A stretch of 64,000 bases of DNA from Stenomitos rutilans HA7619-LM2 (GTDB taxonomy: Bacteria > Cyanobacteriota > Cyanobacteriia > Leptolyngbyales > Leptolyngbyaceae), in contig JAHHIE010000002.1 in NCBI GenBank assembly GCA_019358945.1, positions 248,001 through 312,000 on the forward strand, in the 5' to 3' direction. Position numbers and translations under genes: made by a program. The notes under the pieces were generated by a model, which did no database searches, was not told the DNA's origin, and worked only from the letters and a program-made list of their open reading frames with translations. This document shows positions 8,675-17,412 of the stretch, piece after piece. Each line of letters opens with the position of its first letter. Position 1 is the first letter of the stretch.

Positions 8675-10150
8675 ATGTATATCGTACAGATTGCCTCTGA
8701 ATGTGCCCCAGTGATTAAAGCTGGAGGGCTGGGGGATGTGGTTTATGGACTCAGCCGCGAGTTAGAAATGCGGGGACATACGGTCGAGCTGATTCTGCCA
8801 ATGTATGACTGCATGCGCTATGACCACATTTGGGGCTTGCATGTTGCGTATCAAGATCTTTTTGTGCCCTGGTACGGAGGTGTCATTCACTGCTCTGTCT
8901 ATTGTGGATGGGTGTTTGGACGGTTGTGTTTCTTCATTCAACCGCACTCACAGGACAAGTTTTTTAACCAGGGGCGCTACTACGGCTGTGTGGATGACAA
9001 CATTCGCTTTGCCTTCTTTAGCAAAGCGGCGTTAGAGTTTTTACTGCGGAGCAACAAGCGTCCAGATATCATTCATTGTCACGACTGGCAAACGGGCTTG
9101 GTGCCCGTCATGCTGTTTGAGATTTACCAGTATCAGGGGATGGAGCATCAGCGCGTTTGCTACACCATCCACAACTTCAAGCATCAAGGCATGGGTGGCA
9201 GCGATGTGCTGTGGGCAACTGGGCTGAATCGAGAAGAGTATTATTTCCATTACGATCGCCTGCGCGATAACTTTAACCCCTTCGCGCTCAACTTTATGAA
9301 GGGTGGCATTGTTTACTCCAACTACGTCACCACGGTGTCGCCGCACCACGCCTGGGAAGCCCGCTGTGCCGACATTGGCTATGGCCTGGGGCACACGTTG
9401 CACTTGTATCAAGACAAATTCACGGGCGTACTAAACGGCATTGATTATGACGTGTGGAATCCAGAGAGCGATCGCTACGTTCCCCACAGCTACACCAGAG
9501 ACGCTCTGGCAGGCAAAGCGAAAAACAAGCAGGCATTGCGTGAACGATTGCTGCTGCGTGAGATCGATCGGCCACTAATTTGTTTTATTGGTCGTTTGGA
9601 TGACCAAAAAGGTGTACATCTAGTGCATCACGCGATCTATCACACGATGCAGCGGAGCGCTCAATTTGTGCTGCTAGGGTCTGCAACCGAAGCCGGGATT
9701 AACGATCACTTCTGGCACGAAAAGCGCTTTTTGAACGATAACCCCGATATTCATCTAGAACTAGGTTTCAACGAAGAGCTTTCTCACTTGATCTATGCAG
9801 GCGCAGACGCGATCGTGGTACCCAGCAACTATGAGCCATGCGGCTTGACTCAGATGATTGGTCTGCGCTACGGCACCGTGCCGATCGTGCGGGGTGTAGG
9901 CGGGTTGGTGAATACGGTCTTCGATCGTGACTACGATGAAAAGCACCTGCCCGAAGAGCGCAATGGCTACGTCTTCTATGACACCGATTACTCAGCATTA
10001 GAATCTGCAATGGATCGAGCACTCGATTTGTGGTACGACAACCCAGCCGAGTTTCGTCAACTGCAACGTCAGGGCATGCAGTACGATCACTCTTGGAATT
10101 ATCCAGGCAAAGATTATCTGGAGATCTACGAGCGTATTCGGCATCGTTAG
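8675..10150 (+). CDS. glgA: Glycogen synthase (ADP-glucose type), GlgA2-like
   Basis: A GT5 enzyme that elongates alpha-1,4-glucan from ADP-glucose in the cytoplasm. It has the ADP-glucose motif KAGGLGDV at residues 16-23, HCHDWQTGLVP, CYTIHNFKHQG, a C-terminal FIGRLDDQKGVHLVHHAIYH and the catalytic-loop region VVPSNYEPCGLTQMIGLRYG. The 491-residue length and the opening MYIVQIASECAPVIKAGG fit the second cyanobacterial isoform (GlgA2), which is associated with longer chains. The start has GAGGAG a few bases upstream. It is monocistronic, with a terminator upstream and a convergent gene downstream. Confidence 0.95.
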   Translation: MYIVQIASECAPVIKAGGLGDVVYGLSRELEMRGHTVELILPMYDCMRYDHIWGLHVAYQDLFVPWYGGVIHCSVYCGWVFGRLCFFIQPHSQDKFFNQGRYYGCVDDNIRFAFFSKAALEFLLRSNKRPDIIHCHDWQTGLVPVMLFEIYQYQGMEHQRVCYTIHNFKHQGMGGSDVLWATGLNREEYYFHYDRLRDNFNPFALNFMKGGIVYSNYVTTVSPHHAWEARCADIGYGLGHTLHLYQDKFTGVLNGIDYDVWNPESDRYVPHSYTRDALAGKAKNKQALRERLLLREIDRPLICFIGRLDDQKGVHLVHHAIYHTMQRSAQFVLLGSATEAGINDHFWHEKRFLNDNPDIHLELGFNEELSHLIYAGADAIVVPSNYEPCGLTQMIGLRYGTVPIVRGVGGLVNTVFDRDYDEKHLPEERNGYVFYDTDYSALESAMDRALDLWYDNPAEFRQLQRQGMQYDHSWNYPGKDYLEIYERIRHR

Positions 10151-10180
10151 TACGGCTTTTGGCAGTTAACCCCTGTCGAT

Positions 10181-11323
10181 TCATGCTGACGGCAAGCAAT
10201 CTTCATTCTGGGTTATAGGAATGGTGACGGTAAAGGTAGTTCCAACACCAAGAATGCTCTGCACGTCAATGGTGCCACCGTGCAGATCCACACATTGCTT
10301 GACGATCGCCAACCCCAACCCTGTACCGGGAATGGCCTTAGCGTTGCTGGCGCGATGAAAGCGTTCAAACAGGTGAGGAAGGTCGCGTTCAGGAATGCCG
10401 ATACCGCAGTCTTGTACCTGAAAGATGGCCGCATCCAGAGTATGGTGTACCCGGAACTGCACTTTGCCGCCATGCGGAGAATATTTAATTGCGTTTGAAA
10501 GTAGGTTTGTCAAAATATGGTGCAACAAGTTTTCGTCGAGGTCAATGAGGCTGTTGCGCTCGTCGGGTTCCTTGGTGTGGGTCAGCACGATCGTAGTTTG
10601 GGGAGTGTTTTTTAGGTCGTGATCAAGCTGAAACTCTGCGATAAGCTGATGGCAAAAGGCAACTAAATCGATCGGGCTAGGTTCGCATTGCAGCTTACCC
10701 GCTTCTGCGGTTGCTGTGGTTAGCACTTCCTGGAGTAAGTGCTTGATACGATCGGCGGCCAGTCTGGCTCGCTGCAAGAGAGACTGCGCTTTGGCGAACG
10801 TAAGTTGACTGTGGTGGCGCTGAAGCAAATCAAGGGACAGCAGAATCGCGCTGAGTGGGTTGCGAAACTCATGGGACACGATCGCAATAAAGTCAGATTT
10901 CAGCTTGTTCAGTTCTTTTTCTTTGGCGAGTGCGGCTTGCGTGACCAATTCTGCCTGGTAGCGATTGAGTGCAACTTCAATAGCTGTCATGAGGTCATGC
11001 TTTTCAAACGGTTTGACGATATAGCCATAAGGATACACGGCCTTGACCTGCTGCATGGTGGCGGCATCAGCATGAGCCGTCAGGAACACGATCGGCACTT
11101 CATGGTGCTGGCGAATTAGTGCCGCCGTTTCAATGCCGTTTTGGTCGCCGCGAAGACGAATATCCATCAACGCCAAATCGGGGTGCCAACGCTCGACGGC
11201 TTCTAGCGCTAACGTGGCACAGTCAGCGATCGCCACAACGGTATACCCAAGCTGCGTTAACTGCCGCTGAATATCCAGCGCGATGACCGGCTCATCTTCC
11301 ACCACGAGAATCTTAGCGCTCAT
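10181..11323 (-). CDS. Response regulator-histidine kinase hybrid (REC-HisKA-HATPase)
   Basis: A 380-residue protein with an N-terminal receiver domain (acidic pocket VVEDEP, phospho-acceptor Asp in LALMDIRLRG, Thr in FLTAHAD, Lys in IVKPFEK), a short coiled linker, a HisKA domain with IVSHEFRNPLSAILLSLDLL (acceptor His about residue 153) and a HATPase_c domain with NLLSNAIKYS, DCGIGIPERDLPHLFERF and GTGLGLAIVKQ. A receiver ahead of the kinase suggests it is controlled by an upstream kinase. It begins six bases after the stop of the seven-PAS kinase, so the two are almost certainly co-transcribed and form a relay. No DNA-binding output domain is present. Confidence 0.9.
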   Translation of the reverse strand: MSAKILVVEDEPVIALDIQRQLTQLGYTVVAIADCATLALEAVERWHPDLALMDIRLRGDQNGIETAALIRQHHEVPIVFLTAHADAATMQQVKAVYPYGYIVKPFEKHDLMTAIEVALNRYQAELVTQAALAKEKELNKLKSDFIAIVSHEFRNPLSAILLSLDLLQRHHSQLTFAKAQSLLQRARLAADRIKHLLQEVLTTATAEAGKLQCEPSPIDLVAFCHQLIAEFQLDHDLKNTPQTTIVLTHTKEPDERNSLIDLDENLLHHILTNLLSNAIKYSPHGGKVQFRVHHTLDAAIFQVQDCGIGIPERDLPHLFERFHRASNAKAIPGTGLGLAIVKQCVDLHGGTIDVQSILGVGTTFTVTIPITQNEDCLPSA

Positions 11324-11329
11324 CGTTAC

Positions 11330-14300
11330 CTAGATTGGGTAAGGGAATGAAAGCTCAAAACGAGTACCGTGACTGCAACACAGGTCGATTGTGCCTCGTA
11401 ATTGATGTACAAACGCATGGACAAGCTGAAGGCCCAGTGAGCCTAGATCAGACGTGTGATTGAGGGAAGCCATAGACGCAAGAAACCCAACACCATTATC
11501 CGCAACTACTAACAAGCACTGACCATCAGCAGGCACCGAAAAGGAGATGTGAATTTCACCTGTGCGATCGCACGGAAACGCGTACTTCAGCGCATTTGTA
11601 ACTAATTCATTGATGACCAAGCCACAGGGAATTGCAGCGTTAATCGGAAGTTCAAGCTGAGTCAGCTCAAGCGACAGACGAATTTTATCTGGGTCGATAC
11701 TATAAGAATGGATCAGATCCGTCACTAAATGGTGCACGTAGTCAGAAAAGTTAACCGTCTCCAAGCCTTCTGATTGGTAAAGCCGCTCGTGTACCAGTAC
11801 CATCGCTTTGATGCGACGCTGGCTATCTTGCAGGGGTGCCAGCACCTTAGGGTCCTGAATGGCATCCAGTTGCAGATTGAGCAAGCTGGAAACCATTTGC
11901 AAGTTGTTTTTAACGCGGTGGTGAACTTCTTTGAGGAGGACTTCTTTTTCCGTAAGCGACGCCCTTAATTGGGCTTCGGCTTGCTTGCGTCTGGTAATAT
12001 TCCGCACGAAGCTACAGTGATACTCTTTGCCATTCAGTTCGACGTAGTTGGCGGTTACTTCAACAGGGAAGAAGGTGCCGTCCTGAGCCTGTACGCGTGC
12101 CTCAAACGTGAGTGAACCTTGAGCTTTAATCATTTGCCAATGATCAAACCAGGCTTCGTATGGAAGATCTGGATTCAAGTCGCAAACGTTCTTTCTTAAA
12201 ATAGCGTCGCGCGGGTAGCCCAGATCACGACAAGCGGCATCGTTAACGTAGTAGATCGAGCCATTAGACTTAACCCACCAGATCGGATCAACCGCTCGAT
12301 CGATGGAGAATTGAGTGAGCCTCAGAGCCTGATCTGTTTTTCTGCGCAGAGTAATATCTTCATACGCGCCTAAAACGCCAACGACAGACTCACTCTTATC
12401 GCATAGTGGCACTTTGCTTGTTTTGATCCAGCGATGTTCTCCTCCTGCCCTCAATAAAACGACTTCTTTGTCGAGCGTCGGTTGCTTTGATGTAAGCACC
12501 TGCAAGTCTTCTACCTGGCAGCGTTCTGCATAAACAGCCCAGGGTAAATCAAAGTCAGTTTTACCAAGAATGTCTTGAGGGGACGCTAAGCCTGCATCGA
12601 TCGCAAATGGACGGTTGCAACCGAGATAGCGCAGGTTTTTGTCTTTCCAAAAAATGCGATTGGGAACGCTATCAATGACCAGTTGCAGGAATTGTTGATT
12701 GTCACGCAAGGTTTCTTCAGCGCGTTTGCGATCGGTAATGTCCTCTAGCATGCCCATGCTGTAAGCACGACCATCCGGATCGCGGATGAGGGCAACGGTC
12801 AGGTTTGTCCAAATCCACTCCCCAGTTTTCTTGACAAAGCGTTTCTCCATTTGAAAGCGGGAGATTTTACCCTCTAGCAACTGCTGAATGAGGGTTACGT
12901 TTTTGTCTGCATCCTTTGGGTGAGCCATGTCAACGTGGGTCATTGTCTCTAAATCGGCTTTGCTGTAGCCGAGTAGCTCGTGATGCGCCCGGTTGACTTT
13001 AGCAATCTGATAGGTGTGGGTGTCTGAGAGGCTAATGGCGATCGGCGCGTAGTCAAAGATAATGCGAAACCGTTCCTCGCTCTTACGCAAAGCCGTTTCG
13101 GTCTGTTGGTGAGCTGCGATCGCGGTCTGAAGCTGTTGATTCACCTGCTCAATTTGTGCTGTCCGCCGTTGCACCCTCTGCTCTAGCTCCTGGTTCAACT
13201 GCTGTAGTGCCAGTTCTGATTGCTTATAAGCGGTGATATCCCTCAACACGCCAAGCATTCGTACAGGTGCACCCAACTCATTGAAATAGGTTTTACCCTG
13301 GCTAGCAACCCACTGCTGTGTATCGTCTGACCACAGCACTCGAAATTCAACGTTATAATCCGCACCTTTGAGCGCGCACGCTAATGCCTCCTGTACATAC
13401 GCTCGATCATCTGGATAAACCCCTTCCATAAAGGCTTCGTAAGCATAGCTCTGCACACCGGATGGGAGGTTAAAGCCAGGATTAAGATACCCTCCTGAGT
13501 AGATCGCCTCATTTGTGGCGGGATTCCAATCCCAGGTAATCATCCGAGCCGCTTCCAGCGCTAATTTGAGTCTGGTTTCACTTTCGCGCAGTGCCGCTTC
13601 TGCCTGCTTGCGATCGTCGAGTGCGGCTTGTCGATCGCTAATATCCTGCACCTGATACACCACGTAACGCGCTGGCCGTTGTCCATCGCGCACAATAGAA
13701 ATACTGACTAAACCCCAGACAACGTGCCCCTGTTTGTGAAAGTAGCGGCGTTCTGTATGATAGGCCGAAAGTTCTCCTGCCAGGAGTTTTTTGAGAGGCT
13801 CCACTCCGCTCGCAAAATCGTCAGGGTGAACAAGTTGCTGACAGGTCTTGGCTGCAAGTTCGAGTTGGGTGTAGCCCAACATCTGACTATAAGCAGCGTT
13901 TACCTGCAACACTGAGCCATCAGAAGTCGCAACGACCATGCCAACAGCAGTAGCATTAAACACACTACGGAACCATTGCTCGCTTTCACGCAGTGCTGTT
14001 TCGGTTTCTTGGTGCTCCAGTTCAGCTTTTTTACGCTGATTAATATTTTGAGCATAGACTGCCAACGCAGAGCCCACGGGGTAGGCACGCACTTCAAACC
14101 ATGTATTGAAGGGCGCATAGAATGCTTCAAAAGCCGTGATGCTGCTTGCTTTAACCGCCCAAGGGTATTTGTGAACGCTTGGGTCAGAGGCTTCAGGGAA
14201 ACAGGTAAAAATATGCTTACCCAGCAATTCCGTTTGCGATCGTTGTAAAAGCTGCTCTGTCTGGCAATTGAGGTACGTGAAGCACCAGTTTTGATCCAAA

Positions 14301-14839
14301 ACATAGAAAACATCAGGAATGCTTTCTAAAAGCGGTATTGCCCATGTGTTAGTCTCGCCAAGCGCGACTGTGGGGGCAGCGGCTTCTTTTTCTCTCCTGT
14401 CTGCTTCTGCCTCTAGCGCTTGTCTCTGCGGTGTGACATCCCGCAGCACCAGCATCACGCCGTCTGGGGTGCGATCGTGCTCACAGTGAGGCAACGGCGT
14501 TACGGTCAGGGCAAGCCTTAAAGTGCGATCGTGTTGCTCACACGCATATTCTCCCGCTTGTGGCTGCTGTGTGACCAATGCTAACTGCACCGGATGCAAC
14601 GATCGCGGCAGCACGTCTCCATCCACCGTCAGGGGGAGCACTGCTGGTAGTGGCTGAGTCGTTAACGCCCTCACGGTTTGGTTTGTCAACCGTTCAAAGG
14701 CGGCATTACACCATTGGATGCACCCCCGGTCATTTGTCCACGCGATCGCCTCAGCCACAGCGTCAAGCGCCAATGACATGCGGTTGACGATCGCTTGCAG
14801 TTGGCTACTAGAGACTGGCAAAGCAGCAGGATTATCCAT
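11330..14839 (-). CDS. Multi-PAS sensor histidine kinase (HisKA_2 type)
   Basis: An 1169-residue kinase without transmembrane segments. I count about seven PAS or PAC units: near residues 20-135, 170-270, 290-405, 425-545, 595-715, 725-845 and 855-975, the fourth and fifth separated by a coiled coil (LNQELEQRVQRRTAQIEQVN). The kinase core is HisKA_2, with acceptor His in LLKEVHHRVKNNLQMVSSLL, followed by HATPase_c with VINELVTNALKYAFP and ADNGVGF. Such soluble PAS arrays usually sense redox, small ligands or light through bound cofactors, but no cofactor residue can be assigned here. The partner is very likely the receiver-kinase encoded immediately downstream. Confidence 0.9.
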   Translation of the reverse strand: MDNPAALPVSSSQLQAIVNRMSLALDAVAEAIAWTNDRGCIQWCNAAFERLTNQTVRALTTQPLPAVLPLTVDGDVLPRSLHPVQLALVTQQPQAGEYACEQHDRTLRLALTVTPLPHCEHDRTPDGVMLVLRDVTPQRQALEAEADRREKEAAAPTVALGETNTWAIPLLESIPDVFYVLDQNWCFTYLNCQTEQLLQRSQTELLGKHIFTCFPEASDPSVHKYPWAVKASSITAFEAFYAPFNTWFEVRAYPVGSALAVYAQNINQRKKAELEHQETETALRESEQWFRSVFNATAVGMVVATSDGSVLQVNAAYSQMLGYTQLELAAKTCQQLVHPDDFASGVEPLKKLLAGELSAYHTERRYFHKQGHVVWGLVSISIVRDGQRPARYVVYQVQDISDRQAALDDRKQAEAALRESETRLKLALEAARMITWDWNPATNEAIYSGGYLNPGFNLPSGVQSYAYEAFMEGVYPDDRAYVQEALACALKGADYNVEFRVLWSDDTQQWVASQGKTYFNELGAPVRMLGVLRDITAYKQSELALQQLNQELEQRVQRRTAQIEQVNQQLQTAIAAHQQTETALRKSEERFRIIFDYAPIAISLSDTHTYQIAKVNRAHHELLGYSKADLETMTHVDMAHPKDADKNVTLIQQLLEGKISRFQMEKRFVKKTGEWIWTNLTVALIRDPDGRAYSMGMLEDITDRKRAEETLRDNQQFLQLVIDSVPNRIFWKDKNLRYLGCNRPFAIDAGLASPQDILGKTDFDLPWAVYAERCQVEDLQVLTSKQPTLDKEVVLLRAGGEHRWIKTSKVPLCDKSESVVGVLGAYEDITLRRKTDQALRLTQFSIDRAVDPIWWVKSNGSIYYVNDAACRDLGYPRDAILRKNVCDLNPDLPYEAWFDHWQMIKAQGSLTFEARVQAQDGTFFPVEVTANYVELNGKEYHCSFVRNITRRKQAEAQLRASLTEKEVLLKEVHHRVKNNLQMVSSLLNLQLDAIQDPKVLAPLQDSQRRIKAMVLVHERLYQSEGLETVNFSDYVHHLVTDLIHSYSIDPDKIRLSLELTQLELPINAAIPCGLVINELVTNALKYAFPCDRTGEIHISFSVPADGQCLLVVADNGVGFLASMASLNHTSDLGSLGLQLVHAFVHQLRGTIDLCCSHGTRFELSFPYPI

Positions 14840-15315
14840 ATCGCGTCACTTGGTGCTATTTGAGAAAGGAAAAAGCAAGGGGAATTGGGAGTCGGCGGAG
14901 CGGGGTGTTAGGTGCTGGGATGGGCAGAAGCGAAACGCAAGGCTGGCTTCTGCCTACTGGCTTCTGACCATTGGCTTCTGACTCCTCACCCCAGCGCCGA
15001 AAGCGATTGAGTCGCTTCAATTGTGGCAAATTTGCACTAGATTTTTGCCTGATCGCTGCAAAACAGGTCGTAGCTAATACAATATCGGCACAGCGCGATC
15101 GAGCCAAAATGGCTTGCAGTTCCGCTGTATTGGCGTTGGTAACGGGCAAGTGATATAGATTGCTGGTGCAGACTTTACGATCGAGTGTGTTTAAACATGA
15201 ATGCCTTTACGATCGTGTCAGTCGTACTAGTTGAGGTCAACTCTGTAGGATGACGTTGGTTCTAGCAGGGGTGCTGAGCTAACCGCTAGAGGTTTAGAGT
15301 GCGGAAGCGGGTGTT
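14840..15315. other. Divergent intergenic region with short tandem repeats
   Basis: This separates the minus-strand kinase operon from the plus-strand helical-repeat gene and must carry both promoters. At 14940-14985 the unit TGGCTTCTG recurs three to four times, and the preceding stretch (14880-14935) is G-rich repetitive DNA. A 97-codon minus-strand frame across it is written mostly by these repeats and is not a credible gene. Confidence 0.5.
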
Positions 15316-17349
15316 ATGGCAGGAAAATCAGTCAATCGATCGCGGGTGCAAGCCTTTAAGTTTCGCTTTCAGCGAACAGGCAGAGCCGCTTATGTGGCAG
15401 AGAAGCAGATTGCCGATGGGCCTGCTTCAACTATTGCCGTTCAGTCTGTGCCCACAGCCAGCAGCAGTGGGAAGGATCGCGATCAAACCCAGAGCAAGCA
15501 ATCCCAAGGGGCGCGATCGCTGCACCGTAGACACTTAACAGCTCAGGTAACGCAAGGACTCAAGTTTTTGGCCGCGCCGCTGGTTTGGTTTTGCCTTCTG
15601 GCTTTTTGTGGCGGAACGGGTGTTGCCGCGTTTCTCTGGCTGACAACGCTGCCGCCCGTTGCTAACTGCCAAAAGCTACAACCTACGGCTGCCGATACCG
15701 ATCAGCTTTACTGTGCAGAGCAAGCTGCTCGATCGGGCAAGGTAGAGACGCAATTGGCTGGGCTAAAGCTGGTCAAAAATTGGTCGGCTGATCATCCTCT
15801 CCACATTCGAGCCACTCGTGCCGTCAAAGAGTGGTCTAAAACGCTCCTGACGATTGCACGGACGAAAGCAGATCAGGGCGATGTGGCGGGTGCGATCGCG
15901 CTGGCAAAGAAGATTCCTGCCAACAGTCCCATTCATGCCGATGTGCAAACCGCGCTGCTAGATTGGCAGCAAAGGCAAAATCGTGGGCAGGCAATCGAAA
16001 CGGCTATGCAAACCGCGCTAAAACAGCAAGACTGGCAGACAGCGGCGGTAAAGCTGCAAGCACTGGCAAGTCTGGATGACAAGTACGCGCAGCAAAATCT
16101 TACCCGTCTGCGGCAGCAGTTAGCGACGGAACGGATCGCCTTTCAACAATTGCAGCAAGCCCGTCAGGTTGCAGAGCAGAACCCTGAGAATGTAATTGTG
16201 ATTGGACAAGCGATTGCTCAGGCAGAACGAGTAGATACCAGCAGCTATGCGCATAGCCAAGCCCAGAGCGACATCCAAGCCTGGGGACAATGGCTGCTCA
16301 ATCGGCTGACCGAGCAACTAGGGCAGGCCGATATGGCTGGTGCGATCGCCACAGCTCAACGGTTGCCACTGAGTCTGCCACTACCGCCTGTTGCCCGTGA
16401 TTTAGTCTGGCTGAGTCGCGCCCAACCCTTAGCAAACACGCCGTTTCTGACTAACTCCCCTTATGAGCAAAGTAGGCAGCTTTGGGTAGCACTGGCACAA
16501 GTGCAGCAGATCCCGGCAGACAGTCCCCTATATCCCCAAGCAAAACGCCTCTTGCCTCGCCTAGAGCAGCAGTCGCAGGATGTCCTTCAAATCCAGATGG
16601 CAAACTCAGTCGCCAACCTGAAGCAGATTTCCACGCTACAAGCCGCGATCGCCCTGATGCAGACCATCACGCCCGATCGTCCGCAGCGCCTCTATGCCCA
16701 AACATTGATTGCCCAATGGCGAAAAGAAATACAGCAGCTTGGAGATCGTCCTTATCTCACGCAAGCACAGCAGCTAGCCACAACGGGCACCCTTCCCAAA
16801 CTGAAGGCCGCGATCGCACAGGCACAGCAGATTGCTCCCAAGCGTGCACTCCGGCTAGAAGCTCAAACCGCGATCGCCAAATGGACGCGTCAAATTCAAA
16901 CCATTGAAGATCAGCCACTATTAAACCAGGCAAAAGCCCTTGCCAAACAGAAAAAGCTGCAAGAGGCCATTCAAACCGCAACTAAGATCCGTGCCGATCG
17001 CGCGCTATACAAGGACGCTCAGGCCGCGATCGGGACGTGGCAAGCCGAGATTCAGTCTGCCGAAGACCAGTCAATTCTAGCTGAAGCGAGAGCCTTAGCC
17101 GATCGCGGTCGCCTGACCAGTGCCATTGGTCTTGCCGATAGAATTGGTTACGGACGAGCCTTATATGGGGATGCTCAAGCCGCGATCGCACGGTGGTTAG
17201 CTCAACGCGACGCCATCCAGCGTGCCCGTCGCCCCTCCCGTCGCTACGAATCACCGTCTACGCCAGAACCCTATCGTCCTAGCCCTGGAATGCCATACGA
17301 ACCGCCCGTCAGCGCACCAGACATTCCACCAGAACTGCCGCCACCGTAG
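15316..17349 (+). CDS. Membrane-anchored helical-repeat protein, unknown function
   Basis: A 677-residue protein. A basic N-terminal region of about 85 residues is followed by one transmembrane helix (LVWFCLLAFCGGTGVAAFLW, about 92-111). Next come many degenerate helical units of about 40-45 residues, each with a pattern like LA..G.L..AI..A..I...R.LY.DAQ.AI..W; the last four (about residues 470-630) are the clearest. The C-terminus is a Pro-rich tail (about 640-677). The repeats look like an Ala/Gln-rich alpha-solenoid, suited to protein binding on one side of the membrane. It precedes the DUF3685 regulator gene by 63 bp on the same strand, so the two are probably one operon. Function not known to me. 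Confidence 0.65.
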   Translation: MAGKSVNRSRVQAFKFRFQRTGRAAYVAEKQIADGPASTIAVQSVPTASSSGKDRDQTQSKQSQGARSLHRRHLTAQVTQGLKFLAAPLVWFCLLAFCGGTGVAAFLWLTTLPPVANCQKLQPTAADTDQLYCAEQAARSGKVETQLAGLKLVKNWSADHPLHIRATRAVKEWSKTLLTIARTKADQGDVAGAIALAKKIPANSPIHADVQTALLDWQQRQNRGQAIETAMQTALKQQDWQTAAVKLQALASLDDKYAQQNLTRLRQQLATERIAFQQLQQARQVAEQNPENVIVIGQAIAQAERVDTSSYAHSQAQSDIQAWGQWLLNRLTEQLGQADMAGAIATAQRLPLSLPLPPVARDLVWLSRAQPLANTPFLTNSPYEQSRQLWVALAQVQQIPADSPLYPQAKRLLPRLEQQSQDVLQIQMANSVANLKQISTLQAAIALMQTITPDRPQRLYAQTLIAQWRKEIQQLGDRPYLTQAQQLATTGTLPKLKAAIAQAQQIAPKRALRLEAQTAIAKWTRQIQTIEDQPLLNQAKALAKQKKLQEAIQTATKIRADRALYKDAQAAIGTWQAEIQSAEDQSILAEARALADRGRLTSAIGLADRIGYGRALYGDAQAAIARWLAQRDAIQRARRPSRRYESPSTPEPYRPSPGMPYEPPVSAPDIPPELPPP

Positions 17350-17412
17350 GGGAAGGGGGAAGGGTTTGGTTCATTCGTCTGCTCTAGGCATCTGGGTCAA
17401 TCGGAGGATTGC

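Noticed and set aside
14856-15149. Minus-strand 97-codon frame
   Set aside because: Mostly encoded by TGGCTTCTG repeats; no motif, no ribosome-binding site.
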